From: Xanthocytophaga agilis
GTDB taxonomy: Bacteria > Bacteroidota > Bacteroidia > Cytophagales > 172606-1
NCBI RefSeq assembly: GCF_030068605.1
Contig: NZ_JASJOU010000012.1
Location: 62,001-126,000 of the forward strand
DNA length: 64,000 bases
Reading direction: 5' to 3'
In this document: positions 26,432-36,450 of the stretch, piece after piece
How the letters are laid out: every line of letters starts with the position of its first letter
How positions within the stretch are numbered: the first letter of the stretch is position 1
The notes under the pieces: generated by a model
Seen by the model: only the letters and a program-made list of their open reading frames with translations
Told to the model about the DNA's origin: nothing
The model's database searches: none
Program-made: the position numbers and the translations under genes

Positions 26432-27607
26432 ATGTGTTTTGTATCTAAAACTTTACTGGTTGGATTGGTTGGTATGTTCTGTATCAATACATCTCCTGCT
26501 CAGATCCTGAATCAGGGGCAGGTGATTGCATTTACACAGGGCTCTGTAATGACTACAGGAGATATTACTAACCAGGGAGAGATCGATAATCAGGGTGAAA
26601 TATATAGTACTGGCAACTGGAAGAATATCGGAATTTTTAAAGAACGGACAGGGGAAGTACATTTTATAGGTGCATCTGAACAAAAAATCCAACACAAAGG
26701 ACAATCCTTTTATAAGCTGCTCACTGCTGGTGGTACTAAAGTGCTGGAAGATAGTTTGAAAGTAATCAATCAGCTGGTGTTTACAGATGCGATACTTCGG
26801 GTACAGCCAGGTAGTTTATTGCTAATGCGTAAAACCGCTTCCATCAATGGCGCTTCAATGAATGCTTACATTGATGGCCGACTGTATTGGGAAGGGACGC
26901 ATCCGCGATTTTATCCGGTTGGTATGAATGAATTATATGCCCCTCTTTGGTTGAGTGAAGAACCTCAGTCTGAAATGGAGCCAATAGTTGGGATCAACCT
27001 CTACCAACCTGCTATAGACGGATTATTCGATAGTAGCCTGAATAAGGTCTCAGGTGTGCGTTATTGGGAGCGAACTGTATTACAGGGAAAATCTGAGAAT
27101 GCCTATGCCACACTGAGTATCCTGGAAGATGAAAATATACCAGAGATAGATTCCGCAGTAGTAGCGGGGACTTCCGATTTGACCATTCCTTTTTATAATC
27201 TGGGACAGCAAGAAATAATAGGAAGTATTTATAATGGAACAGTAAAAAGTTATGAGTATGCGAATAAAAGATGGCTGGCTGTTGGACTGAATGCCTCAAA
27301 TAGGTCAGGATTGGTGTATATGCCCAATGCATTTGCACCTTCATCTCCTAATGAGGAAGAGAGAGTGTGTAAAGTATACGGAGTAAATCTGGCCAGGGAA
27401 GGGATGACACTCACCATTTATAATCGATGGGGCAATGTTGTGTTTCAGAGCCAGTCTTTTGAACAGATTACAAAGTTTGGATGGAATGGTATGAATCAAA
27501 ATACTCACACAGAAGAAGTCGGTGGTACATACACTTATACATTACAGGGAAGATTTGTTACAGGAAAAGGATTTCAAAGGCAGGGGACTATTACACTGAT
27601 TCGTTGA
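26432..27607 (+). CDS. T9SS type B sorting-domain (gliding-motility-associated) surface protein
   Basis: 391 residues; signal peptide to about 24 (INTSPAQ). The N-terminal part has stacked short strands (TGDITNQGEIDNQGEIYSTGNW, about 43-64) suggesting a beta-helix. From about 295 comes the sorting domain: VYMPNAFAPSSPNEEERVCKVYG, MTLTIYNRWGNVVFQSQSF, FGWNGMNQNT and GGTYTYTLQGRFVTGKGFQRQGTITLIR, the CHU_C type B pattern including YNRWG. Such proteins leave through the T9SS and stay attached with a SprF partner, here encoded directly downstream (27677). Confidence 0.88.
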   Translation: MCFVSKTLLVGLVGMFCINTSPAQILNQGQVIAFTQGSVMTTGDITNQGEIDNQGEIYSTGNWKNIGIFKERTGEVHFIGASEQKIQHKGQSFYKLLTAGGTKVLEDSLKVINQLVFTDAILRVQPGSLLLMRKTASINGASMNAYIDGRLYWEGTHPRFYPVGMNELYAPLWLSEEPQSEMEPIVGINLYQPAIDGLFDSSLNKVSGVRYWERTVLQGKSENAYATLSILEDENIPEIDSAVVAGTSDLTIPFYNLGQQEIIGSIYNGTVKSYEYANKRWLAVGLNASNRSGLVYMPNAFAPSSPNEEERVCKVYGVNLAREGMTLTIYNRWGNVVFQSQSFEQITKFGWNGMNQNTHTEEVGGTYTYTLQGRFVTGKGFQRQGTITLIR

Positions 27608-27676
27608 TAAAGCAAACTATCAAACTAAAACTATTTTTCATTTCGCTGCTCAAAACAAATATTTTAACTCATCTCT

Positions 27677-28729
27677 ATGAGATTTCGGATGTTGGTTTTC
27701 TGGATTACTTCAATGTGGCTGGTAGAAACGATACAGGCACAAGATCCGAACTTTTCACAGTTTTATGCAGCCCCTTTGTATCTTAATCCTGCCTTGGCAG
27801 GAGTAGAGAAAGATGTTACATTCTCTGCCAATTTCCGTTCGCAATGGAGAAGCCTTGGCTTTCCTCAACAAATAGGGCAGTTCTCAGGAATATTTCCTTT
27901 ACATAATCGGCGTTATCCAGTTATACAATCCGGAGGGATTGGTTTTTCTATTTACAATGATCTTTCTGGAGAGGGAAATAATTTCAGGACCACAGGTATT
28001 CAGGCAGGAGCAGCCTATAATCTCGTCTTGTCAAGAGATTATGCACACATAGTAAGCTTTGGCATGCAAATAGGAATGATCCAGAAAGCTATCGATTTTA
28101 CAGATCTTCGCTGGGGATCACAATACAATGCAGCAGCTCCGTTTTTTGGATTTGATTACACAGTAGCTCCAAGCATTACTACAAACCTAATGCGGGATAA
28201 AGCATTATATCCGGTAGTTCATTCTGGTGTAGTCTGGCATTTTAATCCAGACCGTGTTCACTATAGTAGGCCATTCAGTAGCTTTATCGGTTTTTCTGTA
28301 TCTAATCTGAATCGCCCGGATGAATCACTTATACGAGGAGAATCAAGCCAACTACCTCTATTATTCCGCATGCAGGGAGGTTTTAATTATGAACTATCTC
28401 CATCCTTTAAGATAATGCCAAATATACTCTGGATGAGGCAAAACGGTAATAATCAGATTAATGCAGGGACTTACTTCTCCTATGAAATGACTTCATCTGA
28501 AACACAAAGTCCGGCACAGATTATGGCTGGAGCGTGGTATCGGATTCAGGATTCATTCATACTCTCTGCTGCAATTAGCAATTCAAAATATACACTAGGA
28601 TTTAGTTATGATATTAATACCTCCTCACTTCGCTATACAAGCAGGGGAAGAGGTGCATGGGAGTTGTCATTAACTTACAGAATTATAAAAAACAAAGCAG
28701 CCAGAAGGTTTTCGACACCTTTATTATAG
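27677..28729 (+). CDS. PorP/SprF-family T9SS outer-membrane protein
   Basis: 350 residues. The signal peptide (to about 22) is followed by DPNFSQFYAAPLYLNPALAGV, the clearest hallmark of the PorP/SprF family, and a barrel of about 14 strands ending in LSLTYRII. Unlike the paralogue at 4565-5839 it has no SPOR-like tail. SprF-type proteins are needed for export or anchoring of a cognate type B cargo, which fits the gene order cargo (26432), PorP/SprF, OmpA-like (28812). Confidence 0.92.
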   Translation: MRFRMLVFWITSMWLVETIQAQDPNFSQFYAAPLYLNPALAGVEKDVTFSANFRSQWRSLGFPQQIGQFSGIFPLHNRRYPVIQSGGIGFSIYNDLSGEGNNFRTTGIQAGAAYNLVLSRDYAHIVSFGMQIGMIQKAIDFTDLRWGSQYNAAAPFFGFDYTVAPSITTNLMRDKALYPVVHSGVVWHFNPDRVHYSRPFSSFIGFSVSNLNRPDESLIRGESSQLPLLFRMQGGFNYELSPSFKIMPNILWMRQNGNNQINAGTYFSYEMTSSETQSPAQIMAGAWYRIQDSFILSAAISNSKYTLGFSYDINTSSLRYTSRGRGAWELSLTYRIIKNKAARRFSTPLL

Positions 28730-28811
28730 ATAAGAGATAAAAGTAAAAACATAGAAGGATAGAAAAGAAGAATTTCTATTAAAAAAAGTAAAGTAAAAAT
28801 ACAGATAGCGT

Positions 28812-31800
28812 TTGAAGCATTTTTGTACATATCTATATCTTGTTTTTATATACCTAACCTTGTTTGGGGGTGCTTGCTGGCAACCGGCAAAAGCGCAACA
28901 AACAGAGGCTAGGAAAGTACGTGCTTCACTTCCTGAATCTGAGCAGAAGAATGTTGATTTACCAAAGCAATATCAAAAGCTTTTGGTGCTAAGTGATACG
29001 TATTTTCAGTATGGGCAATATGATCAGGCGCTAAAATATTATGGACAGATTGCAGCTGTTTATCCTGACAATCTGTATATATCCTATCAGTTAGCAGAGT
29101 GTCAACGGCAATTATTTAATTACGCAGAGGCTGAATCATTATTTAAAAAAGTATATCAGGCAGACAGCGTAAAATATCCTGAAGCGTTCTTCTATTACGG
29201 GTTAGCACAAAAGATCAATGGAAAGTATACAGACGCAATTCGTACTTTTAGTGCTTTTCAAAAATATGTAAATGATCAGCAGATCTCCGCAAAACAACAA
29301 TGGCTCGACAGAGCCAGGTTGGAACAAGCCGGTTGCCAGTATGCCTTGACAAGAGCCAATGCTATACAGGGTAATTTCCAGTTTAAGTTACTGCCAGGAT
29401 ATGTGAACACCTCAGGACATGACTATGCGCCTGTACTCATGGGACAAAATGATCTGGTTGCTATTACTTCCACACGAATCGAAAAAAATGCAGGTAGTTA
29501 TGCTCCTGTAGGTAGTACTTTTAGTGATATCTATATATATACCCGACAGAAAGATTCTACCTATCATGCCTTTGCCCATCCTTTAGATGATATAAATACT
29601 TTCTGGAGTGAAGGTTCCGGTTTTTTGACAGAAGATGGAAAGAAATTTTACTTTACACGATGCCCAGTAGATGGTGATTGTAGTATTTACGTGACAGAAC
29701 GAAAAGGTGATAAGTGGACAAAGCCTGTCAGGCTTACAAACTTAATTAATCAACCCAAAACTGATTCACGACATCCGGCTCTAACAACCAGTGGAGATAC
29801 CCTATACTTTGTATCTAATCGGAAAGATGGATATGGTATGAATGACATCTGGATGAGTATACAAACTGAAAAAGGAAAGTGGCAAGCACCTGTTAATCTT
29901 GGCAATAAAGTTAATACACCTTATAACGATATTTCTCCTTTTTATTACGCTTCGGAAAATCAACTCTTTTTTGCATCAGAGGGTCATGTTGGCTTTGGTG
30001 GACTGGATCTATATTATGTAAATGCCTCACCTGATCATACAAAGGATACAATTGTCAATCTCGGTGCTCCTTTTAATTCGAGTAGAGATGATGCCTTTCT
30101 GGTGCTTGGTAAAGAAACTGGGTATATGGCATCAAATAGAGAGGGAGGTTTTGGGAACTTTGATATTTATTCGTTTCTGGCCCGAAATCAGCAAAGTGAG
30201 CTTATTACAGTTTTGCCTGGCAAAGATAGTGTGTTAAAAGCATTGCCATTACTGATAGGCATATCCGATGCTCAAAAACAAGTGCTAGATAGAATTATAG
30301 GAAAGAAAGAGGCTGAGAAATTATACAAAACTAATCTGCCACTATCTGAAGAAGAAAAGAAGTTTTATGAAACCTTGTCTCCTGAGCAAAAAGATCAGAT
30401 AGAGAATACCGCTGGTGTATTTCTGAATAGAGAGAGTACCTCCCAAAGAATGGCAAAAGATGCGTTTGTATACGAAAAACTTGCCGCTCAGGACGATAGT
30501 GCCAGAGTAAAACGCATTATTGAAGCATATCGCAAAGCTCAGCATGATAATTCGACTCTGGTATTGAGCGAAGAAGACAAAGCCTACTATGAATCGAAAG
30601 GGAGTGAAGAGAGGAATGAATTATATCGCCACATTGCGGGTGTTCTATCAAATCAGCTTACTGATGAAACAGTGAAGAAGCTTCAAGAGGATGACTATGA
30701 ATACGAAAAATTACCTGCAGAAGAAAAAGATCGGATTAACCGGATGGCCGCTGCACGATATGCAGCGCAGCTTAATAACTACGATGAAAAGTTCAGAGAA
30801 GAAGATAAGTTCTTTTATGAAAAGTTATCATCCGAATCAAAAGATCGACTGGAGCGATTAATTACTGCCCGTATAGGTCAGTTACGAGACTCCCAAGATG
30901 CATCATTGCTTACCGATGAAGATAAGGCATATTACGAAAAACTATCACCTGAAGAAAAACAGCGAATCAATCGGATGGCAGCAGTCCGATATGATGCTCT
31001 AGTAAATGAAAGGGAAGAAAAATATCAGGATAAGGATAATTACCACTATGAGAAGCTGTCCTCAGAAGAGAAAGATCGTATGAACCGACTTCTGGCTGCT
31101 CGCAATCCCGCTAATTCTCAGAAACTGGATCTGACTGACCAATCTGTTGATAAATCAGTTGAATTTGAGTATGAAAAGCTTACTCCAGAAGAGAAAAACC
31201 GCATCAATCGTATGGCCGCTGCACGATATGCCTCCAAAATGAATGGTACAGACGAAGAGCTTAAGGAAGAAGATGGTTTCTTCTATGAGAAATTATCTCC
31301 AGAGGAAAAGAATAGAATAGATCGTTTAGTCACTACCCGTATGGGCGTTGGAAAAGAAGTGCTGGATGCTTCTGTTCTTACAGAGGAAGATAAGTCTTAC
31401 TATGCAAAACTGTCACCAGAAGAGAAACGGCGAATTGATAGAATGGCAGCTACAAAGCTTACCGCTTCACCGGATACAAGTGATAGAAAACTTACAAAAG
31501 AGGATGCCTTCTTTTATGAAAAGCTAAATCCAGAAGAAAAGAATCGTATTGACCGATTAATGGTTGCCCGCAATAATGCCAATCACCAGTTGGTAGATGA
31601 ATCTTTATTAGAGAGTGGAGATCTAAAGACTTATCAGGAAATGCCTTCCGAAGAGAAAGACCGGATCAATCGGATGACTGCCGCCAGATATGCCGCCCGA
31701 ATGAATGGCAAAACAGAAAAGTTTACAGACGAAGATACCTATTTTTATGAGAAGCTATCGCCAGAGGAAAAAGAACGTATGGATAGGATTATGTCGGCCC

Positions 31801-32672
31801 GTGCTGCCCGAAAAGGTATATTTCAGGACCAGTCAGCATTGAATGGAGATGAGTTTGCATTTAAGCGGCTACCCGCTGAATCAACTAACAAACGCTTCTC
31901 CAAACCTGGTCTTGCTTCCAATACTTCATTAATTGCAGACAATTCTGTACTGAGCCCTATTCTGTTTTCTGATGCTCTTGTTAGTCTGAATACCTCCTAT
32001 CTGGATGGAAAATATACAAAGATGACACTATCCGGACAATTAATGGAAGTAAAGACCAAGCAGCCTATTGCAACATCAACTATGTTATTGACAGATGAAA
32101 AAGGAAAAGTTCTTCAAACATTAGTGCCAAATGTGGATGGAACATTTCAATTTCAAAATATTACAGTACAAGGTGTGTTAACTGTTCGTCTGGAAATGTC
32201 TTCCAAGTCCTCTGAAGAAGGAAAAGTAATATATACCAGAGACCTTAAATTAATTGCAAATGAAGAAACTCCAAAGCTTGAAGTATTCGGTGTCGCCTAC
32301 TTTGATTTTAATAGCTATACATTGGCACCAAAGACAATTCAACTATTAGAGTCTCTACTAAAATACTATAAGCAGAACCCTGCTATTCGAATTGAATTTA
32401 ATATTTTCGCGGATGAAGCAGGTTCCTATGAGTATAATCTGGCACTCACCAGAAAACGGGGTGTAGCTATTCAGGATTACTTACAAGCCAGAGGTGTTTC
32501 GCCCAAGAATATGGCTGTGTATGCTCGTGGTGAACAAGAAAGAAACCTAAATAAACCGCCACAAGATATAGAAGCTCGTAAAGTAATTATCTCTATAGAA
32601 AGACCAAAAGCAATTACTGGAAGGCCTCAAGATAATTTCTTTATTTTGCAAACACCTGTATATCTGAAATAG
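28812..32672 (+). CDS. Giant OmpA-family protein: TPR, PD40 propeller, about 13 repeats of 38 residues, OmpA C-terminus; TTG start
   Basis: 1286 residues from a TTG that begins a good signal peptide (to about 28); no ATG is near. TPR-like helices follow (about 50-190; YGQYDQALKYYGQIAAVYPDN), then PD40 propeller repeats (about 195-460; FLTEDGKKFYFTR, TTSGDTLYFVSNRKDGYG). Residues about 510-1025 are a run of 38-39-residue charged helical repeats with core EDxxFYEKLSPEEKxRIDRM. A carboxypeptidase-regulatory-like domain precedes the OmpA domain (about 1160-1265; VAYFDFNSYTL, NLALTRKRGVAIQDYL), predicted to bind peptidoglycan. TPR-PD40-OmpA proteins such as PorE/SprE-linked factors tie T9SS machinery to the wall; the repeat block is extra. 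Confidence 0.85.
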   Translation: MKHFCTYLYLVFIYLTLFGGACWQPAKAQQTEARKVRASLPESEQKNVDLPKQYQKLLVLSDTYFQYGQYDQALKYYGQIAAVYPDNLYISYQLAECQRQLFNYAEAESLFKKVYQADSVKYPEAFFYYGLAQKINGKYTDAIRTFSAFQKYVNDQQISAKQQWLDRARLEQAGCQYALTRANAIQGNFQFKLLPGYVNTSGHDYAPVLMGQNDLVAITSTRIEKNAGSYAPVGSTFSDIYIYTRQKDSTYHAFAHPLDDINTFWSEGSGFLTEDGKKFYFTRCPVDGDCSIYVTERKGDKWTKPVRLTNLINQPKTDSRHPALTTSGDTLYFVSNRKDGYGMNDIWMSIQTEKGKWQAPVNLGNKVNTPYNDISPFYYASENQLFFASEGHVGFGGLDLYYVNASPDHTKDTIVNLGAPFNSSRDDAFLVLGKETGYMASNREGGFGNFDIYSFLARNQQSELITVLPGKDSVLKALPLLIGISDAQKQVLDRIIGKKEAEKLYKTNLPLSEEEKKFYETLSPEQKDQIENTAGVFLNRESTSQRMAKDAFVYEKLAAQDDSARVKRIIEAYRKAQHDNSTLVLSEEDKAYYESKGSEERNELYRHIAGVLSNQLTDETVKKLQEDDYEYEKLPAEEKDRINRMAAARYAAQLNNYDEKFREEDKFFYEKLSSESKDRLERLITARIGQLRDSQDASLLTDEDKAYYEKLSPEEKQRINRMAAVRYDALVNEREEKYQDKDNYHYEKLSSEEKDRMNRLLAARNPANSQKLDLTDQSVDKSVEFEYEKLTPEEKNRINRMAAARYASKMNGTDEELKEEDGFFYEKLSPEEKNRIDRLVTTRMGVGKEVLDASVLTEEDKSYYAKLSPEEKRRIDRMAATKLTASPDTSDRKLTKEDAFFYEKLNPEEKNRIDRLMVARNNANHQLVDESLLESGDLKTYQEMPSEEKDRINRMTAARYAARMNGKTEKFTDEDTYFYEKLSPEEKERMDRIMSARAARKGIFQDQSALNGDEFAFKRLPAESTNKRFSKPGLASNTSLIADNSVLSPILFSDALVSLNTSYLDGKYTKMTLSGQLMEVKTKQPIATSTMLLTDEKGKVLQTLVPNVDGTFQFQNITVQGVLTVRLEMSSKSSEEGKVIYTRDLKLIANEETPKLEVFGVAYFDFNSYTLAPKTIQLLESLLKYYKQNPAIRIEFNIFADEAGSYEYNLALTRKRGVAIQDYLQARGVSPKNMAVYARGEQERNLNKPPQDIEARKVIISIERPKAITGRPQDNFFILQTPVYLK

Positions 32673-32722
32673 CTGAAGTCAAAATAATGAGAGCTTTAGA
32701 TAACATATTAGCATAACCTTAT

Positions 32723-33799
32723 CTATAAGGTTCTTGTATTCTCTTTTTCCAGATTCAACAACCATTGTTTTCGCCAAATCCCACCGCCAAATCCTGTTAA
32801 TGTGCCATCACTACCCACGACTCGATGGCAGGGAATAAGGATTGAGATCCGATTCATACCATTCGCATTGGCAACCGCACGGACTGATTCTGGCTTTTTT
32901 AGCGAAATGGCTTGTTCTTTATATGAACGAGTTGTTCCATAAGGAATGGTTTGCAACTCTTGCCAAACTGCTTGTTGAAAATCTGTTCCAGGAGAATACA
33001 AGGATACAGAGAATACTTTACGATGACCGGAAAAATATTCATCTAGTTGTTGCTTCAATATATCAAAATGTTTGTTTGGGCCCTGAATAATAGTTGCATT
33101 AAGTAATTTGGTCAACGTTTTAAATTCTGTTTCCAGCATTTTTCTGTCAGTAAACTCCAGCAGACATATACCTTGTTCTACTGCGCAGGCAAACATAGTT
33201 CCTAATGGCGTTTCAATTCGGGTGATATCAATAACAGTTTGAACTTTACCTTGCCTTGGAGAAACTCCGAAAACAGATTTAAAAGTATCCGTAAATCCAC
33301 TGAGAGATTCATAGCCTGAATCATAAGCAGTTGTTGTAACAGATTCTCCATTCTGTATTTTTTTGACTGCAATATTAAGACGAAATAGTCGTTGATAGGC
33401 ATGAAATGTGATCCCATGGTTTTTTAAAAACCAGCGACGTATGGTATGAGGTTTAATATCTCTCTGAACCAAGTCCCAGTCAGTAATTCGCAAAGATGGG
33501 TTTTGAGTTAGTTCATCCAATAAAACTTTTATGTAAGGAGGTGTTTCATTCATTTGCTCCAGTGGATGGCATACTTTACACGGGCGATACCCGTGTAGGA
33601 TAGCTTCTTTCGTTGTTCTGTAAAATTCTACATTCTCTATTTTAGGTTTGCGGGCTGTGCAGGTCGGGCGACAAAAAATTCCTGTTGTTTTTACAGCAGT
33701 AAAAAAGCTTCCTTCAAATGAGGTGTCTTTGTCCAGAATTGCCTGATACATTACTTCTTTGGTAAGATGCAAAGGATTATTAAGCAGATTTATTGACAT
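32723..33799 (-). CDS. ada: Ada: methyl-responsive transcription regulator and O6-methylguanine-DNA methyltransferase
   Basis: 358 residues with all Ada parts. The N-terminal zinc domain (about 15-85) has Cys43, Cys47, Cys74 and Cys77 in GIFCRPTCTARKP and RPCKVC; Cys43 is the expected methyl-phosphotriester acceptor. An AraC-type HTH follows (about 90-185; YDSGYESLSGFTDTFKSVFGVSP). The C-terminal MGMT domain carries PCHRV with Cys324, the O6-methylguanine acceptor. Both repair activities and methylation-triggered activation are expected. No alkB or alkA is beside it. A 7-bp stem hairpin (32715-32732) overlaps its 3' end. Confidence 0.95.
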   Translation of the reverse strand: MSINLLNNPLHLTKEVMYQAILDKDTSFEGSFFTAVKTTGIFCRPTCTARKPKIENVEFYRTTKEAILHGYRPCKVCHPLEQMNETPPYIKVLLDELTQNPSLRITDWDLVQRDIKPHTIRRWFLKNHGITFHAYQRLFRLNIAVKKIQNGESVTTTAYDSGYESLSGFTDTFKSVFGVSPRQGKVQTVIDITRIETPLGTMFACAVEQGICLLEFTDRKMLETEFKTLTKLLNATIIQGPNKHFDILKQQLDEYFSGHRKVFSVSLYSPGTDFQQAVWQELQTIPYGTTRSYKEQAISLKKPESVRAVANANGMNRISILIPCHRVVGSDGTLTGFGGGIWRKQWLLNLEKENTRTL

Positions 33800-33912
33800 A
33801 TTGTTTACTGATCTTAAAAAGTATAGTGTAAAAATAGTCTAAGCTGAAGGAGACAGCAACCGAAAAATTGACAAGTATTTTATTGAATGTGTTTTAGAAG
33901 AGAGTATCTGAA

Positions 33913-33944
33913 AATAAAAAGCCCTGCAATTGTTGCAGGGCTTT
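33913..33944 (-). terminator. Intrinsic terminator after glutamine synthetase III
   Basis: Perfect arms AAAGCCCTGCAA and TTGCAGGGCTTT (33918-33944), followed on the minus strand by TTTATTTTC. It lies just beyond the stop at 33967. Confidence 0.88.
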
Positions 33945-33966
33945 CAGATGCATGATATGTATTTGA

Positions 33967-36144
33967 TTATTTAATTAACAACAATTCACGGTATTTAACC
34001 AAAGGCCAATCTTCATCATCTACCAGCAATTCCAGTTTATCAACTGCATACCGGATTTTGTCGAAGAATCCTTTTACTTCTTTGTTATATAGGATGGCTC
34101 TCTCGCGAACATCTTCTGTATTGTTTGCTTTCTTACGAGCTTCTGTCATTTCTTCAACATCAGCTAACAAGCCATCTACATATTCAGCAATTTTCTCAAT
34201 AGTAGCAACAGTGTTTTCTGTATACTTTCCTTTGATACCTACTGATTTCAGACCTTGTACGTTACCAACCAATACATTCTGATATTTTACCGCGGTTGGA
34301 ACAATGTGGTTCAATACCAGGTCACCCATAACGCGAGATTCAATCTGGATTTTCTTGATATAGTTTTCCAGCATGATTTCATGACGTGCGTGGATTTCAC
34401 GTTCGTTCATTACGTTATTTTTCTCAAATACCTGGATTGCTTTCTTCTCAACATAGAAATCCAATGCTTCAGGCGTAGAAGCTACGTTTTTCAGACCGCG
34501 TTTTTCAGCTTCTTTTTTCCATTCGTCAGAGTAACCGTTTCCTTCAAACAGGATTGTCTTAGAAGCTTTGATATATTTACGCAATACATTTACGATAGCA
34601 ACTTCTTTCTTCTCACCTTTAGTGATCAGAGCATCTACTTCCTTCTTGAATTGAATCAGTGTTTCTGCCATGATAGTGTTCAATACAGTCATTGCATTTG
34701 CACAGTTTGCAGAACCACCTACAGCACGGAACTCAAATTTGTTACCAGTGAAAGCAAAAGGAGACGTACGGTTACGATCTGTGTTATCCAACAAAATTGG
34801 AGGAATTTTGTCGATACCCAGTTTCATATACATGTTTTCGCCTTTATCCAGCTTCACATTACCTTTCTTATCCAGCTCATCCAGAACAGATGCCATTTGA
34901 GAACCGATGAAGATAGATACAATAGCAGGAGGTGCTTCGTTTGCTCCCAGACGGTGTTCGTTTCCTGAAGAACCGATAGATGCACGCAACAAGTCTGAAT
35001 AATCATAAACCGCTTTCACAACGTTTACGAAGAAAGTCAGGAAGCGTAAGTTTTCTTTTGGACGGCTGCTAGGTCCTAACAGGTTAACGCCTGTATTTGT
35101 ACCCAGAGACCAGTTATTATGTTTACCACTACCATTGATACCTGCAAATGGTTTTTCATGGAATAATACTTTAAAGTTGTGTTTGTCTGCAACTTTGTCC
35201 ATGATATCCATTACCAACAGGTTATGGTCAACGGCTAGGTTTACTTCTTCAAATGTAGGAGCGCACTCAAACTGGCCAGGAGCTACCTCATTGTGACGGG
35301 TACGAACAGGGATACCCAGTTTGTAACACTCAATTTCGAAGTCACGCATATAAGCTTCTACCCGTTGAGGAATAGTTCCGAAGTAGTGATCTTCCAATTG
35401 CTGACCCTTTGCAGGAGAGTGTCCAAATACAGTACGGCCAGTCATAATCAGGTCAGGACGGTTCATGTACAATGCACGATCAACCAGGAAATATTCTTGC
35501 TCAGGTCCTAATGTTGCAACAACACGTGTCACATCACGATCAAAATACTGACAAACATCTACCGCAGCTTTGTCCACTGCAGCTAATGCTTTCAACAATG
35601 GTGCTTTATAATCAAGTGCTTCACCTGTATACGATACAAACACAGTAGGGATACACAGTGTTTGATCTACAATAAATGCAGGAGAGGTTGGATCCCATGC
35701 AGTGTAACCACGTGCTTCGAATGTACTGCGGATACCACCATTAGGGAATGAAGAAGCATCAGGCTCTTGCTGAACCAGTGCACTTCCTTTGAATTTTTCA
35801 AGAACAGATCCATCACTTTGAACATCAAAGAATGCATCGTGTTTTTCTGCTGTTGATCCTGTTAGAGGCTGGAACCAGTGAGTATAGTGAGTTACACCTT
35901 TGCTCATTGCCCATGTTTTCATAGCAGAAGCTACTACATCGGCCAGATCCTCGTCAATTTTGCTACCTGTTTTAATAGCATACGATACTTTTTTGAATGC
36001 CTCTGCGCTTAGGTGCTGACGCATGGCATCCATACCAAAAACATTACAACCATAATAGTCAGAAACTTTGACTGAAGGAGCGGTTACCTCCGGCGTAATA
36101 CGACTTTGAGCTTGATCAACTGCTTTGAAACGTAAGTTTGCCAT
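33967..36144 (-). CDS. glnN: Glutamine synthetase type III
   Basis: 725 residues, the size of GSIII (about 700-730) and far longer than GSI or GSII. Catalytic landmarks are present: GPEQEYFLVDR (glutamate-binding Glu residues), FHEKPFAGINGSGKHNNWSL (the ammonium/glutamate loop with NGSGKH), and SPFAFTGNKFEFRAVG, plus the GSIII-specific C-terminal helical part. It makes glutamine from glutamate, ammonia and ATP in the cytosol and is the main ammonia-assimilating enzyme in many Bacteroidota. The gene is monocistronic, with a 279-base upstream gap that should hold its regulation; I could not place a promoter. Confidence 0.95.
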   Translation of the reverse strand: MANLRFKAVDQAQSRITPEVTAPSVKVSDYYGCNVFGMDAMRQHLSAEAFKKVSYAIKTGSKIDEDLADVVASAMKTWAMSKGVTHYTHWFQPLTGSTAEKHDAFFDVQSDGSVLEKFKGSALVQQEPDASSFPNGGIRSTFEARGYTAWDPTSPAFIVDQTLCIPTVFVSYTGEALDYKAPLLKALAAVDKAAVDVCQYFDRDVTRVVATLGPEQEYFLVDRALYMNRPDLIMTGRTVFGHSPAKGQQLEDHYFGTIPQRVEAYMRDFEIECYKLGIPVRTRHNEVAPGQFECAPTFEEVNLAVDHNLLVMDIMDKVADKHNFKVLFHEKPFAGINGSGKHNNWSLGTNTGVNLLGPSSRPKENLRFLTFFVNVVKAVYDYSDLLRASIGSSGNEHRLGANEAPPAIVSIFIGSQMASVLDELDKKGNVKLDKGENMYMKLGIDKIPPILLDNTDRNRTSPFAFTGNKFEFRAVGGSANCANAMTVLNTIMAETLIQFKKEVDALITKGEKKEVAIVNVLRKYIKASKTILFEGNGYSDEWKKEAEKRGLKNVASTPEALDFYVEKKAIQVFEKNNVMNEREIHARHEIMLENYIKKIQIESRVMGDLVLNHIVPTAVKYQNVLVGNVQGLKSVGIKGKYTENTVATIEKIAEYVDGLLADVEEMTEARKKANNTEDVRERAILYNKEVKGFFDKIRYAVDKLELLVDDEDWPLVKYRELLLIK

Positions 36145-36450
36145 TGTCTATTAGAGTGTTAAAGAAAGGTTAGGGTTAATGGGTTAAGAATCGGAGGCTA
36201 AAGTCTTAAAAATATTGATAAAATTCTAACAAATGGTTGTTTTTTTTACTCAAATATGAAAAAAAACTATAGATCTGGCACTTTTTTGAATAAAAATCAT
36301 CCGAAAACTGAAAAAATATAGCTTTTTTTCCTGATTTTCTGTGGAAAATGGGTGTAATATTTATTTTTTATGATCTGAAACAGAAACCATTATCGTTAAA
36401 GTAGATATACTCAGTGTATATGCGTGAAATTCTTTATTTTTGTACAATCT

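Noticed and set aside
34255-34968. Long plus-strand ORF (237 codons) opposite glutamine synthetase III
   Set aside because: It is antisense to conserved GSIII sequence, has no recognisable domain, and its composition follows the codons of the opposite strand.
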